Assembly (NCBI GenBank): GCA_029941905.1
Contig: JAPYTQ010000009.1
Span: 83,458 to 147,457 of the forward strand
Direction of reading: 5' to 3'
DNA length: 64,000 nt
From: JAHRVQ01 sp029941905
Lineage (GTDB): Bacteria > Pseudomonadota > Gammaproteobacteria > Pseudomonadales > Azotimanducaceae
Shown: positions 42,581 through 52,876 of the stretch, in pieces
Layout of the letters: each line of letters starts with the position of its first letter
Numbering within the stretch: the first letter of the stretch is position 1
Notes under the pieces: generated by a model
Database searches by the model: none
The model's input: the letters and a program-made list of their open reading frames with translations, nothing else
What the model was told of the DNA's origin: nothing
Translations under genes and position numbers: made by a program

Positions 42581-43501
42581 TTAAGCGGTTCTCATGCCCT
42601 CGGCCATTTCGTTCAGTCGTTTGTGAATAATGGCTTGATCGGGCTGCTCGGGGCCGTTTAGTCGTCTGGCATTTTCCTCGGCGATTGGTTCAGGCAGAAT
42701 TTGAGGAAATAACGACCCGGCCAGTGTGTCTCCATCTGCCAAACCATGGTCAAACATCAGTGGCATCGTCGCGTGCCGGTGTTCGAACACGATACTGTCA
42801 TCGCACCACCGACTGGCCAGGGCGCGCCGGGGTCGTTCGGTAGAATAATTGGCGGACGAACCATGAACAATGAGTGGGTTGAATAACAACAGGTCACCAG
42901 GCTGCATATCGGGGCAGAATAAATCGTAGCTCTCACGATCAGCATCAATATCCGGCACCTCCGCCAAATCGGAATCCAGCATATAAGGATCATAGTTCGG
43001 CGTCACCGCCTTGAATCGTTCTGGCCATCGATGAGATCCTTTGACAAACTCCAGACCGCTACTGTTGCGGTCTACCGGGTCGAAAGTAATCCATAGTGAG
43101 CACAGATTCTGACTATCAAGCCGGACCGGCCAGAAGGTGACATCGTGATGCCAGGGCGTCGGCACATGACATCCTGCGGGTTTAACGAATAATTGATCGT
43201 AAAAATGCCTTACGACTGTCGAGCCAAGCAGCTGCTGCGCGATAATCGACGCGGGAGACTCGTAGACAAAATCGCAGAATTCATTGTCAACCTTCCACAA
43301 GAAGAGATCCCCACTGAACGCCTCATCTTTCATAGAAACAGCCCGGCCCATGGTTGTCGGGTTTGCCACGGCATGATCGATAGCCTTTTCCATTTTCCTG
43401 ATCCAGTGATCAGAGAACAATCCACTCAGGCAAACCACACCATCTCGATCGTAGGTTTCTATTTCTTCCCTGGTAAGACTTCGTAGTGGTGCTTCAGGCA
43501 T
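42581..43501 (-). CDS. Phytanoyl-CoA dioxygenase (PhyH) family protein
   Basis: A 306-residue Fe(II)/2-oxoglutarate oxygenase. Start at 43501 is fixed by AAAGGAGA upstream; the frame is open 18 residues further. N-terminus RSLTREEIETYDRDGVVCLSGLFSDHWI (in part) is typical. Iron ligands: HHD in PTPWHHDVTFWP and the distal His in FNPLIVHGSSANYSTERPRRALASRW, with Arg residues for 2-oxoglutarate. GLEFVKGSHRWPERF is the conserved loop. It converges on the SDR of the preceding operon and forms a minus-strand pair with the SDR at 43536 (34-bp gap), so the two may act in sequence on one substrate. Confidence 0.9.
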   Translation of the reverse strand: MPEAPLRSLTREEIETYDRDGVVCLSGLFSDHWIRKMEKAIDHAVANPTTMGRAVSMKDEAFSGDLFLWKVDNEFCDFVYESPASIIAQQLLGSTVVRHFYDQLFVKPAGCHVPTPWHHDVTFWPVRLDSQNLCSLWITFDPVDRNSSGLEFVKGSHRWPERFKAVTPNYDPYMLDSDLAEVPDIDADRESYDLFCPDMQPGDLLLFNPLIVHGSSANYSTERPRRALASRWCDDSIVFEHRHATMPLMFDHGLADGDTLAGSLFPQILPEPIAEENARRLNGPEQPDQAIIHKRLNEMAEGMRTA

Positions 43502-43535
43502 CGATCGGGTCTCCTTTGCTCGTGATCCTTGAACC

Positions 43536-44312
43536 TTAAGCGCTCTGTTTGTCAAGCGCGGCTTTAATATCTTCTGTCATATCACGGGGTATTGTTGCCG
43601 TGATGGCAATCTCCGATACCATCGCGCGGCGCGGCAGTGAAACAGCCATCATCACCGCGGCAGAAATATCCTCTGACTGCATCATGATAGAACGGGCTTC
43701 ATCGTTTGGAGGCAGTGCACGATTGTCCAGAATTGGCGTATCCACTTCACCCGGATAAATCGTTGTGCAACGAATACCGTATTTCTTAACCTCCATCGCG
43801 AGCACTTCCATATATGCTTTGGCGGCTACCTTGGCTGAACTGTAAACAACACCTGCCATGACGCCAGGTCGAATCGCCGCCATCGAAGAAATCATCACCA
43901 CATCACCAGCGCCGTTGGCTATCATAGGCGGCAACAGTAGCTTGGTCAGCATAGCCGGACCCATGGTGTTAACGTCCATTACGCTGCGCCATTCAGCAGC
44001 GCTAATGTACTGAGCACTACGAACTTTTGAGCTGAAACCTGCGTTGTTAACCAGAATATCGACGCCATTCTGCGACTCCAGCAAGCCTGAAGCAAGGCCT
44101 TCGATATCTTCAGGAATGGTCATATCTGCCGTAACGGCATTGGCTGCGCCGCCGTTGTCGATAATTTTGCCGACTGTCTCGTCGAGTGGCCCTTGACGCC
44201 GACCAGAGATCGTGACTTTGACACCGGCAGCGGCGAGATCAATCGCAATGGCTGCCCCTATGCCGGTGCCGCCACCTGTAACCAACGCTGTTTGCCCTGA
44301 TAGTGCTGTCAT
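43536..44312 (-). CDS. SDR family oxidoreductase
   Basis: A 258-residue short-chain dehydrogenase. The coenzyme motif is TGGGTGIGAAIA, SGRRQ after strand 2 suggests NADPH (Arg residues), NNAG is LVNNAGFS, and the active site is the Ser in VMISSMAAI and YSSAKVAAKAYME. C-terminal region has the usual PGEVDTP turn. AAGGAA precedes the start. It lies upstream of the PhyH gene on the same strand and is probably cotranscribed with it. Confidence 0.9.
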   Translation of the reverse strand: MTALSGQTALVTGGGTGIGAAIAIDLAAAGVKVTISGRRQGPLDETVGKIIDNGGAANAVTADMTIPEDIEGLASGLLESQNGVDILVNNAGFSSKVRSAQYISAAEWRSVMDVNTMGPAMLTKLLLPPMIANGAGDVVMISSMAAIRPGVMAGVVYSSAKVAAKAYMEVLAMEVKKYGIRCTTIYPGEVDTPILDNRALPPNDEARSIMMQSEDISAAVMMAVSLPRRAMVSEIAITATIPRDMTEDIKAALDKQSA

Positions 44313-44430
44313 GGAGTTCCTTATTTTTTAAATGTGTTTGTAGAGAAAAGTCTGTAGCAAGAAGTTAGACGTTGACTGTAATATCTGGAAAGATAACAGG
44401 TCAAGTCAAACACTTAAATACTCAGATACC

Positions 44431-44988
44431 ATGCCCAATTCAGAGATACCACTCATGGACGTCAGCGAGGAGATTCTTCGCGCCAGGCGGAAATGGAAGT
44501 TTGACGGGTCATCGAGGCCAACATTCGCAATTACTCCAACAGCCAACCAGGAATCGGTCTGGGACTACCCAAGGCCGCCGTGCATCGAAGCCGTAAAGCA
44601 TGTGATCGAAGTTCGCCACCAGGGACGCACTATCGCCTTAAGCGCCAGATCCACCCGGGTTTTGGAAACTGCCGGTGCCCCTACTTATTATTTCCCACCT
44701 GCAGATATAGATCCTGACCTGAAACCCGCTGACAGCACGGCAATCTGCGAATGGAAGGGACTGGCCCAGTCAATGACTCTTGCAGGGCGTGAAGTCGGCT
44801 GGCGCTATGTAAAAATGTTTCCGGAGTTCTTGGAACTCCACCTCTGGGCTTCCTTCTATCCTGCGAAGCTCGACTGCTATGTTAACGACCAACCGGTTAA
44901 ACCTCAGCCAGGTGGATACTATGGTGGCTGGATCACCAACAATCTTGTTGGGCCTGTCAAAGGCAGCCCCGGAAGCCAGGACTGGTAA
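44431..44988 (+). CDS. DUF427 domain protein
   Basis: A 185-residue soluble protein. The core RSTRVLETAGAPTYYFPPADID (in part) and the later ICEWKGLAQSMTLAG, then AWFYP-like ASFYPAKLDCYVNDQPVKPQPGGYYGGWIT, are DUF427 hallmarks. The N-terminal 60 residues, with the PTANQESVWDYPRPPCIE stretch, extend the domain. DUF427 proteins are of unknown biochemical function, often near redox or catabolic genes. It is divergent from the SDR and convergent with the P1 peptidase. Confidence 0.85.
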   Translation: MPNSEIPLMDVSEEILRARRKWKFDGSSRPTFAITPTANQESVWDYPRPPCIEAVKHVIEVRHQGRTIALSARSTRVLETAGAPTYYFPPADIDPDLKPADSTAICEWKGLAQSMTLAGREVGWRYVKMFPEFLELHLWASFYPAKLDCYVNDQPVKPQPGGYYGGWITNNLVGPVKGSPGSQDW

Positions 44989-45035
44989 TTTACCTGAATA
45001 TCGGCTGTTACTAACCGGGCACCGTGAGGATAGCC

Positions 45036-46115
45036 TCAGATCGCGATTGCCTTGTGTTTTTTTAGTATCGAGATTACCGGGTCATGTGGCAATGCCTGAA
45101 CTACCGTACCATTGATACCTGTCATGGTTTCATTTGCAAATAGCGAGTTCAGTATCGCTTCGTCAACCGCCTGAATAACGGCTTCGAATATGCTGTCCAG
45201 GCGCGCGTTCGGTATGAACTGAGTGGATGCGAGGCGTTGCTCCTCATGATGGGCAGCCTCGTTCGCTGTCGAGAAAGCAAGAAAGATATCCCCTGACCCG
45301 TGGCCTGATATTGCACCAGAACGCCCTACGCCAAGCCCTACCCGTCGCGCCAGTCGTTTTAACTGATGAGGTAACAAAGGGGCATCTGTCGCAACAACAG
45401 CAATAATAGATCCACATTCATCGGATTCTTCCCTGGGTTGTAATAACCTGCCAACAGGCACACCACTAATGGTCAACTGGTCGCGCCGACCAAAGTTAGC
45501 CTGAACAAATGCACCGACAGTAATGCTCACCCCCGATGAATCAACAACACGTGAAGCGGTACCCGAACCACCCTTGTAGCCATAACAGATCATACCGGTC
45601 CCTCCACCCACACTGCCTTCTTCAATGGCGCCGTCACTGGCACTGTCAAGGGCCGCAAATACATGTTTATCTTTGATATGAAAGCCATTGATATCATTCA
45701 GTACGCCATCGTAAGTTTCACCGGCAACCGGCAGTGCCCATTGTCCAGGAGCGGTGTCTTTTTGTACCATCCACTTAATCGTCGCATCCCTCGCTACACC
45801 ACATGAATGGGTATTGGTAATGGTAATCGGGCCGTCGCATCGACCCGCTTCCTCGATCCATATCGTCCCGGTCATCTCGCCATTCCCATTCAAGGAGTGG
45901 CAACCGGCAAATACCGGCGTTACGAGTTCTTCCACCGGTCGCGGTAGTATCGCTGTTACCCCGGTTCGAACAGAGTCACCTTCGATCAAGGTGGTGTACC
46001 CGACCTTAACCCCTCTTACGTCGGTAATCGCGTTATGCTCTCCCGGTGTACCTTCAAAAAGTATGCCTGCGCCACGCGCTCTTGTTTTACCGACCGGCGT
46101 CATATCCCAGGTCAT
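45036..46115 (-). CDS. P1 family peptidase (DmpA/L-aminopeptidase D-esterase type)
   Basis: A 359-residue self-processing N-terminal nucleophile hydrolase. The autocleavage site is Gly-Ser in SDECGSIIAVVATDAPLLPHQLKRLARRVGLGVGRSGA (in part), where Ser becomes the N-terminal nucleophile of the small chain. GSVGGGTGMICYGYKGGSGTASRVV and TNTHSCGVARDA are conserved. DmpA enzymes release N-terminal residues from peptides and beta-peptides; they act in the cytoplasm or periplasm, and no signal peptide is visible here. AGAGGAT precedes the ATG. Confidence 0.92.
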   Translation of the reverse strand: MTWDMTPVGKTRARGAGILFEGTPGEHNAITDVRGVKVGYTTLIEGDSVRTGVTAILPRPVEELVTPVFAGCHSLNGNGEMTGTIWIEEAGRCDGPITITNTHSCGVARDATIKWMVQKDTAPGQWALPVAGETYDGVLNDINGFHIKDKHVFAALDSASDGAIEEGSVGGGTGMICYGYKGGSGTASRVVDSSGVSITVGAFVQANFGRRDQLTISGVPVGRLLQPREESDECGSIIAVVATDAPLLPHQLKRLARRVGLGVGRSGAISGHGSGDIFLAFSTANEAAHHEEQRLASTQFIPNARLDSIFEAVIQAVDEAILNSLFANETMTGINGTVVQALPHDPVISILKKHKAIAI

Positions 46116-46229
46116 GCTGGTATCCTCTTTTTTAAAAGATCGAGTTTGTTGAAGATCGAGTCGCTGAAAATCAATTCACTCCTAGTTTACCCAGGGAAGG
46201 CTCTGAAGTACTACCAGGAAACTGCTGAA

Positions 46230-46258
46230 TTGACACTTAGCAGGGCATGGTCTATTTT
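46230..46258 (+). promoter_or_regulatory. Sigma-70 promoter for the large sensor gene
   Basis: TTGACA (46230-46235) is followed by a 17-bp spacer and TATTTT (46253-46258, 5 of 6 to consensus). It lies about 50 bp upstream of the start at 46306, which has GGAGAGG as RBS. The promoter and RBS of the now interrupted gene are intact. Confidence 0.6.
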
Positions 46259-46305
46259 CCACCTGCTCCCAAACTTCTTTTTTTGCAATCCATGGAGAGG
46301 ATCTT

Positions 46306-46644
46306 ATGCGTTGGCTAAGCGCGTTATCCATCAGTTTGATATTAATCGTAGTTGCCATTGGGTCTTACTACGTTTATTACGTGGAAGACCGAATGAGCCA
46401 GCAGCACGATGAAAAACTCAGATCCCTGGGTACGGTTGCCAGGCTTTTTGAAGCCAAACTCGACAGCTTGTCAACCGTCGTTCGAAACACGCCTTATCTT
46501 GCGTATCGGGATTTGGATCCACCAGGCGAAGGTGTATTTGAGTCGTGTAAAAAAATAAATTCCTGTAACAGGAAGTACGAGGAATGGCACAAAGCGCACA
46601 AATGGGGCAAACAATATTATCGTAAAGACCGTCTGGATGTGTGA
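46306..46644 (+). pseudogene. Large membrane sensor gene, fragment 1: N-terminal anchor (interrupted by TGA)
   Basis: Start at 46306 with GGAGAGG seven bases upstream. The 112 residues comprise an N-terminal membrane helix (about 5-25, ALSISLILIVVAIGSYYVYY), then an extracytoplasmic helical segment (about 30-112) typical of a Cache-type dimerisation helix. The TGA at 46642-46644 ends the frame, but the same frame stays open and coding-like for another 800 bp. The stop is therefore an internal nonsense mutation; a C-to-T change in a CGA would suffice. Confidence 0.7.
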
Positions 46645-47446
46645 GTAAAGGAGTTTCTCGACGAGCCAGAGCAGGATAACTACCAGGATATTATCAAGTT
46701 GTACCCCGATGATTATTGCATCAGAGCGGATACCCTGGGGATCAGCCTGCTGCGAGCTGCACGTAGCCTGCCACCAGCTTCAGAAGAAGACTGGAGCCAG
46801 CGTATTCTGGACCTTGAAAAAAGGCTCCTCATAATGGACATCTTTGGAAAACTTAAAGATTCTGTGACTTCCGACGAACCACAAAACCTACTGGATGTCG
46901 CAGAGTGTGTCGCCCGCGAAAGCGTCATCAAGAGGATCGGCGGCATGGATGAATACACGTTTGAGGAGTTCCGTGCAATCACTTATGAGAAAACCATACC
47001 ATCAGCAACTTATCTAAAACATGATCTCTCGGGTAAAAACAATCTTCTTGTGCGAACCGTTTACAAAACGGAACAAACTCACCCTGACATCGTCCAGCCC
47101 CTACTGTGGGGTCAATTTGAAATCGAGGTAAGAACATCCTTTGAGTCTTTATTTTCAGAGGGGGTTGATTCCGAACGGGCTTTTGAAAAAACCCTGCTTC
47201 TGGATGAAAACAACCGGGTCCTATACCAGGGTGGTGACAAGTTGCCGCGATTCGCCAGCATTGATTCGCTTATCGTTAATGCACTTCAGGATGGCACCTT
47301 CGAGCCCAAAGACGTCAGGGGTTATAGCGATGTTCACAGGGTAAAACTGGGAAACAAGACTTTTCATGCCTACATTCATCCGCTGCAGGTTGACCTGATC
47401 AGCGAGGACGCTGACGACCCCGATGAAGACGAGCATAATTCAGAGT
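46645..47446 (+). pseudogene. Large membrane sensor gene, fragment 2: extracytoplasmic sensor domain
   Basis: Same frame as fragment 1 immediately after the TGA: VKEFLDEPEQDNYQDIIKLYPDDYC and onward, about 265 residues. It reads as a soluble alpha/beta domain (SFESLFSEGVDSERAFEKTLLLDENNRVLYQGG, in part) resembling a ligand-sensing Cache domain. If translated alone it would have to start at a TTG at 46699, without an RBS. It ends in an acidic tail just before a frame change near 47423-47459; in-frame with fragment 1 but not with fragment 3. Confidence 0.65.
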
Positions 47447-49297
47447 AAACCAACACCAATGGCGATCAATCTAAAAAATGAAGTCGGAGATGAACGAAAC
47501 GAAAACAACGACAAAGATGACGAAACCGCAGAAGGTCCCCAGCAACTTCAATGGTTGACAATAGGTCTGGTTGATGAATCCAGTTTCAGAAGCTCAACCC
47601 TGTCTGTCTCAGCGCCACCACTCATTGTCATTAGTAGCTTGCTGATATTGGGCATCCTGTCGATACCCTTCGTAAAAGCCCTGATGCTCGGCAAGAGTGA
47701 AATAATTTCCTCTCAGGATATGCGCAACTTCGGGCTACTGGGCCTGGCGTTCGTCGGTATCGTCACTATCCTGGTCACCATGCTCGGGGATTACTGGCGA
47801 ATTGGAAACCACTATTCTGCGAGGCTCGATCAGGTGGCGACAGATTTTTCACATACGCTCGAAGATGAATTGAATAAGAGGCACGAAAGTCTGATAAAGC
47901 TGGCGCGGGATAGAATCGACAACTACAAAAGCTGTATGAATAAGATCAAAATCGAGAAGCACATTGATCCTCCCAACAAACTCTGCGACCTGCTCGACCT
48001 GGAGAAAGAACCTTTCATCAGTCAAATGGCATTTATGGATCAGTTCGGTAATCAAGAAGAGAAATTTCAAACAAGTACAGCAAAACGCACTCCCTCGATA
48101 AACGTGAAGTCCAGGGATTATTTTTCGATCCCTTCTAAAAAGGTATTGAAACCAGCGATAGCTTTGAATCCAGCTGACCAGTTCAATACGATTAACGATT
48201 GTGGCTATACCCTTCAAAGTATTCGCTCCTTGAATACCGGTGCTCGCTTCTCGATGATGGGCGTGGCCGTAAGATGCATAGAAACTAAGACCGAAACTAA
48301 CCATCACGTTGTCAGCGCCAGAGTAGAAATTCCGACCCTGGAAAAACCATTTCTGCCAGCGGGTTTCCGCTACGCGATCGTCTCCGCTGATGGGCTGGTG
48401 TTATATCACTCAATATCATCAAAGAATCTCGAGGAAAACATTCTCGAGGAAGTGCCCCAGTGGAAGACCTTGAAAGCCCGATTGGATCTTGGGTCAGTGG
48501 TGGGATCACAAATTAAGATCACTTACTATGGTCAGCAGTATCGGGTACATCATCAAAAACTGAAATACCTGAATTCTCACCTGTTGATCTTCCAGGATCT
48601 GAGCCTGGTTGATGCCATTACGCTGCAGACTGCAATCACGAGCTATTTAGGATTTATTGGTTATGTTCTGTTTATCGCTTTTATACTGGTTGGTGGGATA
48701 CTGACCTACGGTACCGAGACAGCCAGTTGGTACTGGCCCAACAAGGACAAGACCAAACAGTATTTCCTGGCGGCCGGTTTACTGTTTGTATTTACGTTCT
48801 GGTGTTTCTTTGCCCTGAAGCTGGCAAAGGGCAACGCCGCATTCCTGCTTCTGGTTTCCCAGTCAGTTTTAGTTGCGTCGCTCTTAGTCCGGCTCTTCGA
48901 AACTAATACGGGTCTAGCCTATGATCTGGTCAAACGAATTGCCGGTGTGTTGGCTTGCATCAGCGCATTGATGCTGCTAGCCACCAATGGATATTTAATC
49001 TACTGCATGATAACCGGCAACGACAGGGATGTTATCGCATCGATTGGATACCGGGTTGCCTATGGCCTCTGTTTCGGCTTAACAATCGCGCTATGCCTGG
49101 TTATTTTTTATCGATACGAAAAACTCAATCCTGACGAATGGCTGGACTGGATGCTTAAAAACCGGTTCTCAAAACTGTTTCATCCGATCTATCGCACCAG
49201 GCTCGCGTACTACACGTTGGTTTTGCTTGTGACCATGAACCTGTCAGTGGTGCCTGCAGTAAACATATATTGGAACGCCCGTGATTCCAGCCTGTAA
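47423..49297 (+). pseudogene. Large membrane sensor gene, fragment 3: multi-helix membrane region with second Cache domain
   Basis: Next frame, starting with ATG at 47423 that overlaps fragment 2 by 24 bp and lacks an RBS. The segment QWLTIGLVDESSFRSSTLSVSA leads into membrane helices (about 60-85 and 100-125), a large extracytoplasmic domain (~130-405) with the Cache-like VKSRDYFSIPSKK, and then about six further helices. The frame ends at TAA 49295-49297, yet the same frame continues. In relatives I recall, the first sensor, membrane block and second sensor are on one polypeptide, so the frame change is probably a mutation and not a gene boundary. Confidence 0.65.
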
Positions 49298-50851
49298 ACA
49301 TTGCTGAAAATAGACCAGCTCTCAGACCAAGAATGGAAAGATGAAAACGGTGAGAAGGATGAGAAGGAACTGGGTGTATACGCAGGAGGCACGTATCACT
49401 ATCCTCTCTGCGGAGACGAGTGCAAAGACTCGGCAACGACGGTACGACAACCACCATTATATTTCAGCCAGTCCCTTGGCTTTACCGTAAAAAATAAATG
49501 GCAGGGAGCCCAGTTGCAGGCACAATCATTTTTCGATTCGCAGCGTAAGAAAGGAACCCAGGACCATTTAGATACAACGACGGACGATTTCGTTTACTCA
49601 CTATCAGACCAGATGGCCGGAAATCCCAGGTGGTACCTGTCCTCTAAAATTCCTGGCGCAAAGGAATGGAAAGACGACAATGGTCATGGACGTGATCAAC
49701 CTGCCCTGCCCGTTCAATTTTATATTGGCCTGATTATAGCCGTACTGTTGTTCCTGTATATTTTATTCATCCGCTGGTTCTCTAAGAACATTCTTGGGCT
49801 TTATAGTCGCAACCAGTTGGCTACCAACGACTGGTCGCCGACGAAATCTGAAAAAAGTTGTCTGTGGCTGTTTCCGAACGAACAAAGCTGGAAATTGCTG
49901 AAGCGAATTCCAGCAGGCAACCGATTCAACCTTAACCAGTATGTACACCCGGCAACAGCACCGGTTTTTCACCCGACCGACGATGATAAACCTGTATTGG
50001 TAACCAACCTTGAATCCGTGTTGCTGAATCCGGCTATTGCGACCCAGGTGCTCTATGAATTGGAAGAACAGATTTACAAGCAAGGACGACAGGTTGTCAT
50101 CACCAGCGCGGTTGACCCAATGCCTTATATCATCGAAAACGAGAAGCACGAATACGAGAAGTGGGCAAGGTTATTCAGCCATGCTGACCTGGCTCAGGGA
50201 GACTGGAAAATCCCGGAGGAGTTTAAGGAAAAGGTCAGGAAACTCAAGAACGCCGAAGGCAAACATCTGGAGGATTTTGTCGCCGACGTCGTGATTGATG
50301 AATTGGGCTGGCACCCTGAACTACACCTACAGTTACAAGCCTACAAAGATCGGTTGTTGTTAAATCTGATCGAAAAACAGGTTTTCAGATTGCTGATCAA
50401 TCCCCAAAGAGCGCTTTGTACTCATTTGTGGAATCTCAGCACCAACGCCGAGAGACGGGTATTGTATCAGCTGGCCAGGGGCAACCTGGTCAATCCGGCG
50501 CAGTGGGAGACAATACTTAAACTGCAAGCCAGGGGCCTGGTTGTCCTCGATCCCGGAGTTCGTCTGATAAGTTTTGGATTGCAGAAGGCCATACTTGAAT
50601 CTGTCTCAAAAGCTGAGATTCGAAAACTCGATCAGCCTGAGGAAGTCAGTACCTGGGCGTTGATCAGAGCACCGCTCATCGTGCTACTCGGTTTGGTGGG
50701 TTTGTTCTTGTTCGTGACCCAGCGTGATTTGTTCGACACCACCATGGGCATGGCAATGGGCGCGGTGGTTGCACTCCCGGCAATCACCAGAATGCTGTCT
50801 GCCTTTGGCAGTGACGGAGCTGGGGCAGCAAAAGTAGCCAACATTGCTTGA
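49298..50851 (+). pseudogene. Large membrane sensor gene, fragment 4: STAND/AAA-like domain and C-terminal helices
   Basis: Same frame as fragment 3 directly after the TAA. About 517 residues: an extracytoplasmic part (~1-145), one helix (~148-170, VQFYIGLIIAVLLFLYILFI), a cytoplasmic ATPase-like domain with a Walker-B-like DKPVLVTNLESVLLN and sensor-like GRQVVITSAVDPM but no P-loop, a winged-helix segment (NAERRVLYQLARGNLVNPAQW, then KLQARGLVVL), and two final helices (LIVLLGLVGLFLF). It would be the output end of the sensor. A possible TTG start at 49301 has no RBS. Function unknown. Confidence 0.65.
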
Positions 50852-50906
50852 AAACCAGCGAGAAAGCATCAACATTAGCGCCCTTCAGCTCAACAGGTAT
50901 GTCACC

Positions 50907-51098
50907 ATGAAAAGATCTCGCCTATACAAGGTTGTGTTGATCCTGGGTTTGTTGTTTACCAGTGGTATCCTGGCGGCTGATTTTGTTGGCACCTGCAGCA
51001 ATGGCGAATGGTATCGTGTTTTCGACAGCTACGGAAAATGCCAGCAAGCAGCAGACAAGCATTACAAAGATAAGGGCCACGCCAGCACCTGCCGATAG
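50907..51098 (+). CDS. Small exported protein (63 aa)
   Basis: Start at ATG 50907 chosen because a signal peptide then begins at once: MKRSRLYKVVLILGLLFTSGILAAD. The mature ~40 residues contain three Cys (TCSNGEWYRVFDSYGKCQQAADKHYKDKGHASTCR, in part), suggesting a disulfide-stabilised periplasmic or secreted peptide. The family is not recognised. It follows the sensor pseudogene by 55 bp on the same strand and may have been its operon partner. Confidence 0.6.
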   Translation: MKRSRLYKVVLILGLLFTSGILAADFVGTCSNGEWYRVFDSYGKCQQAADKHYKDKGHASTCR

Positions 51099-51102
51099 CA
51101 GG

Positions 51103-52617
51103 TCAGCCAACCAGTTTGCCCAGGGTTCTACAGCTCGATTCGGTTTTAGCCAGGGCGTCAAAGTCCGGTACTGGCCGTGACAACTCGGCTTGCACCGCCA
51201 GCTTTTGTTCCAGAGCCCTTGCCGCGCTCAACAGTCGATAGTCCGAGAACATCGCACCAACAACCTGAATACCAAACGGTGTACCTTGTTCATCCAGGCC
51301 GCATGGCAAGGCGACCACCGGATGACCGACCACTGTCAGTGATGAGGTCAATGCCAGCCATGCCATATAGTTCTCGACAACCTGGCCATCAATCATCTGT
51401 GGATTCAAATCCTTCCAGGGAAATGGCGGAATGCTGACGCCCGGGCAAATCACCAGGTCATATTCATCGTATATCGCTGCAAAGCGCTGAAACAGTTCCA
51501 CCTGCTGCCTTCTTGCACTGGCGATATCTTCCATAGGGGTTTTTAACGCAGATTCATAGGTCGCCCGTACATTCGGGTTGAATCCCTCATCCCAGCTGCT
51601 GGCCTGCTGATGATACTGGGTAACAAACAGATCCTGCCGTATATGCCAGTCCACATCCGGTGCGGTTGAGATGTCAATGTCGTGCCAGTCACAAACATCA
51701 ACAAAATCTGCGATGCGATTCATTCTGTCGGCAAAGGTGCGCCGGATCGACGCTGACACGAGCACCCCACCTAAATCGCTGGTGACCGCAACGCGCAACC
51801 GACTGACATCGACTTCTGCCAGGTTGGCAAACATTTTTGCATCAAGCGGGAATGCCATGGGGTCTCTGCGTGCGTTTTCATCCCGTTCGGCAATCACTGA
51901 AAGCAACAATGCAGCATCAGCGACAGTTCGAGCCATCGGGCCCTGGACACTGTAATTGGTATGAAATGTCGTCCGTCCCTCATTAGGTACCACGCCTGGT
52001 GTGGCGCGATAACCAACAACTCCACTATAGCAGGCCGGGATGCGTAAACTTCCCCCATGATCCGATCCCGTCGCCAACGGCACCATATTGGTTGACACCG
52101 CAACCGCTGAACCACCGGATGAACCACCACAGGTCAAATCAACGTTAAACGGATTTCCCGTGGCGCCAAACAATCGATTGACGGTGTTGGCGCCGATGCT
52201 GGATTCGGGAATATTTGTTTTCCCCAGTATGATCCCACCGGCAGCGCGAATTCTGCTGACGATACCGGAATCCACTGCGGGTATATTGTCCTTGTAAGCA
52301 GCGCTCCCGTATGTGGTCCGAATACCCTGGGTAGCCTGAATATCCTTGATGGCTACGGGCAGGCCATGCAATGGGCCCAATTCAAGTCCCTGCTTGACCG
52401 CATCGTCAGCCAATCGAGCGAGCTGCCGCGCCCCTTCTTCGTTGCGCGTGATCATTGCATTCACGACAGGGTCAATCAGGTCAATCTGTTGAAGGCAGCT
52501 TTCAATCAAATCTGCTGAAGAGATTTTTCCTGACACAATCTGCAGCCGGGAATCTATTGCTGAGTTTTGATTGAGTTGTTTCTGCTCTGTTGCGGGTTTT
52601 GAATTAAATCCTGGCAT
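51103..52617 (-). CDS. Amidase signature family protein
   Basis: A 504-residue amidase with the Ser-cisSer-Lys triad: Lys in LPVAIKDIQATQG, cis-Ser in CGGSSGGSAVAVS, and the nucleophile Ser in ATGSDHGGSLRIPACYSGVVGYRAT (in part). It hydrolyses amides in the cytoplasm; the substrate is unknown (glutamyl-tRNA amidase-like enzymes belong to the same fold but have partner subunits not seen here). Start at 52617 chosen over 52623 because GGTGGA is then correctly spaced. It converges on the small exported protein gene. Confidence 0.92.
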   Translation of the reverse strand: MPGFNSKPATEQKQLNQNSAIDSRLQIVSGKISSADLIESCLQQIDLIDPVVNAMITRNEEGARQLARLADDAVKQGLELGPLHGLPVAIKDIQATQGIRTTYGSAAYKDNIPAVDSGIVSRIRAAGGIILGKTNIPESSIGANTVNRLFGATGNPFNVDLTCGGSSGGSAVAVSTNMVPLATGSDHGGSLRIPACYSGVVGYRATPGVVPNEGRTTFHTNYSVQGPMARTVADAALLLSVIAERDENARRDPMAFPLDAKMFANLAEVDVSRLRVAVTSDLGGVLVSASIRRTFADRMNRIADFVDVCDWHDIDISTAPDVDWHIRQDLFVTQYHQQASSWDEGFNPNVRATYESALKTPMEDIASARRQQVELFQRFAAIYDEYDLVICPGVSIPPFPWKDLNPQMIDGQVVENYMAWLALTSSLTVVGHPVVALPCGLDEQGTPFGIQVVGAMFSDYRLLSAARALEQKLAVQAELSRPVPDFDALAKTESSCRTLGKLVG

Positions 52618-52876
52618 ACACATTCCACCGGTTTATAGTAAAGAAAGAGGGCGAGAGACGGGTGTAGAACGAAAGTGTACATAGATCACGTTTTCTGCTC
52701 AAATCTGGCATTTTCTGGACGAACGAGAAGCAACTAGTTCTTGTCTGGACACAGAATTGTGAGTGTTATGCCTCGGCGGCCCCTTCCTTCGTTATATGAT
52801 TGATTATTAGACCAGCTATATTAAGTAGTCGCATGAATTGTCTCAAATGCATGAGTCCCGGACAGGAAATAACTAA

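Noticed and set aside
46642..46644. Selenocysteine at the internal TGA
   Set aside because: The region is a membrane-proximal sensor helix and not a redox site, the same locus also has a frame change and an in-frame TAA, and I see no convincing selenocysteine insertion hairpin just after the TGA.
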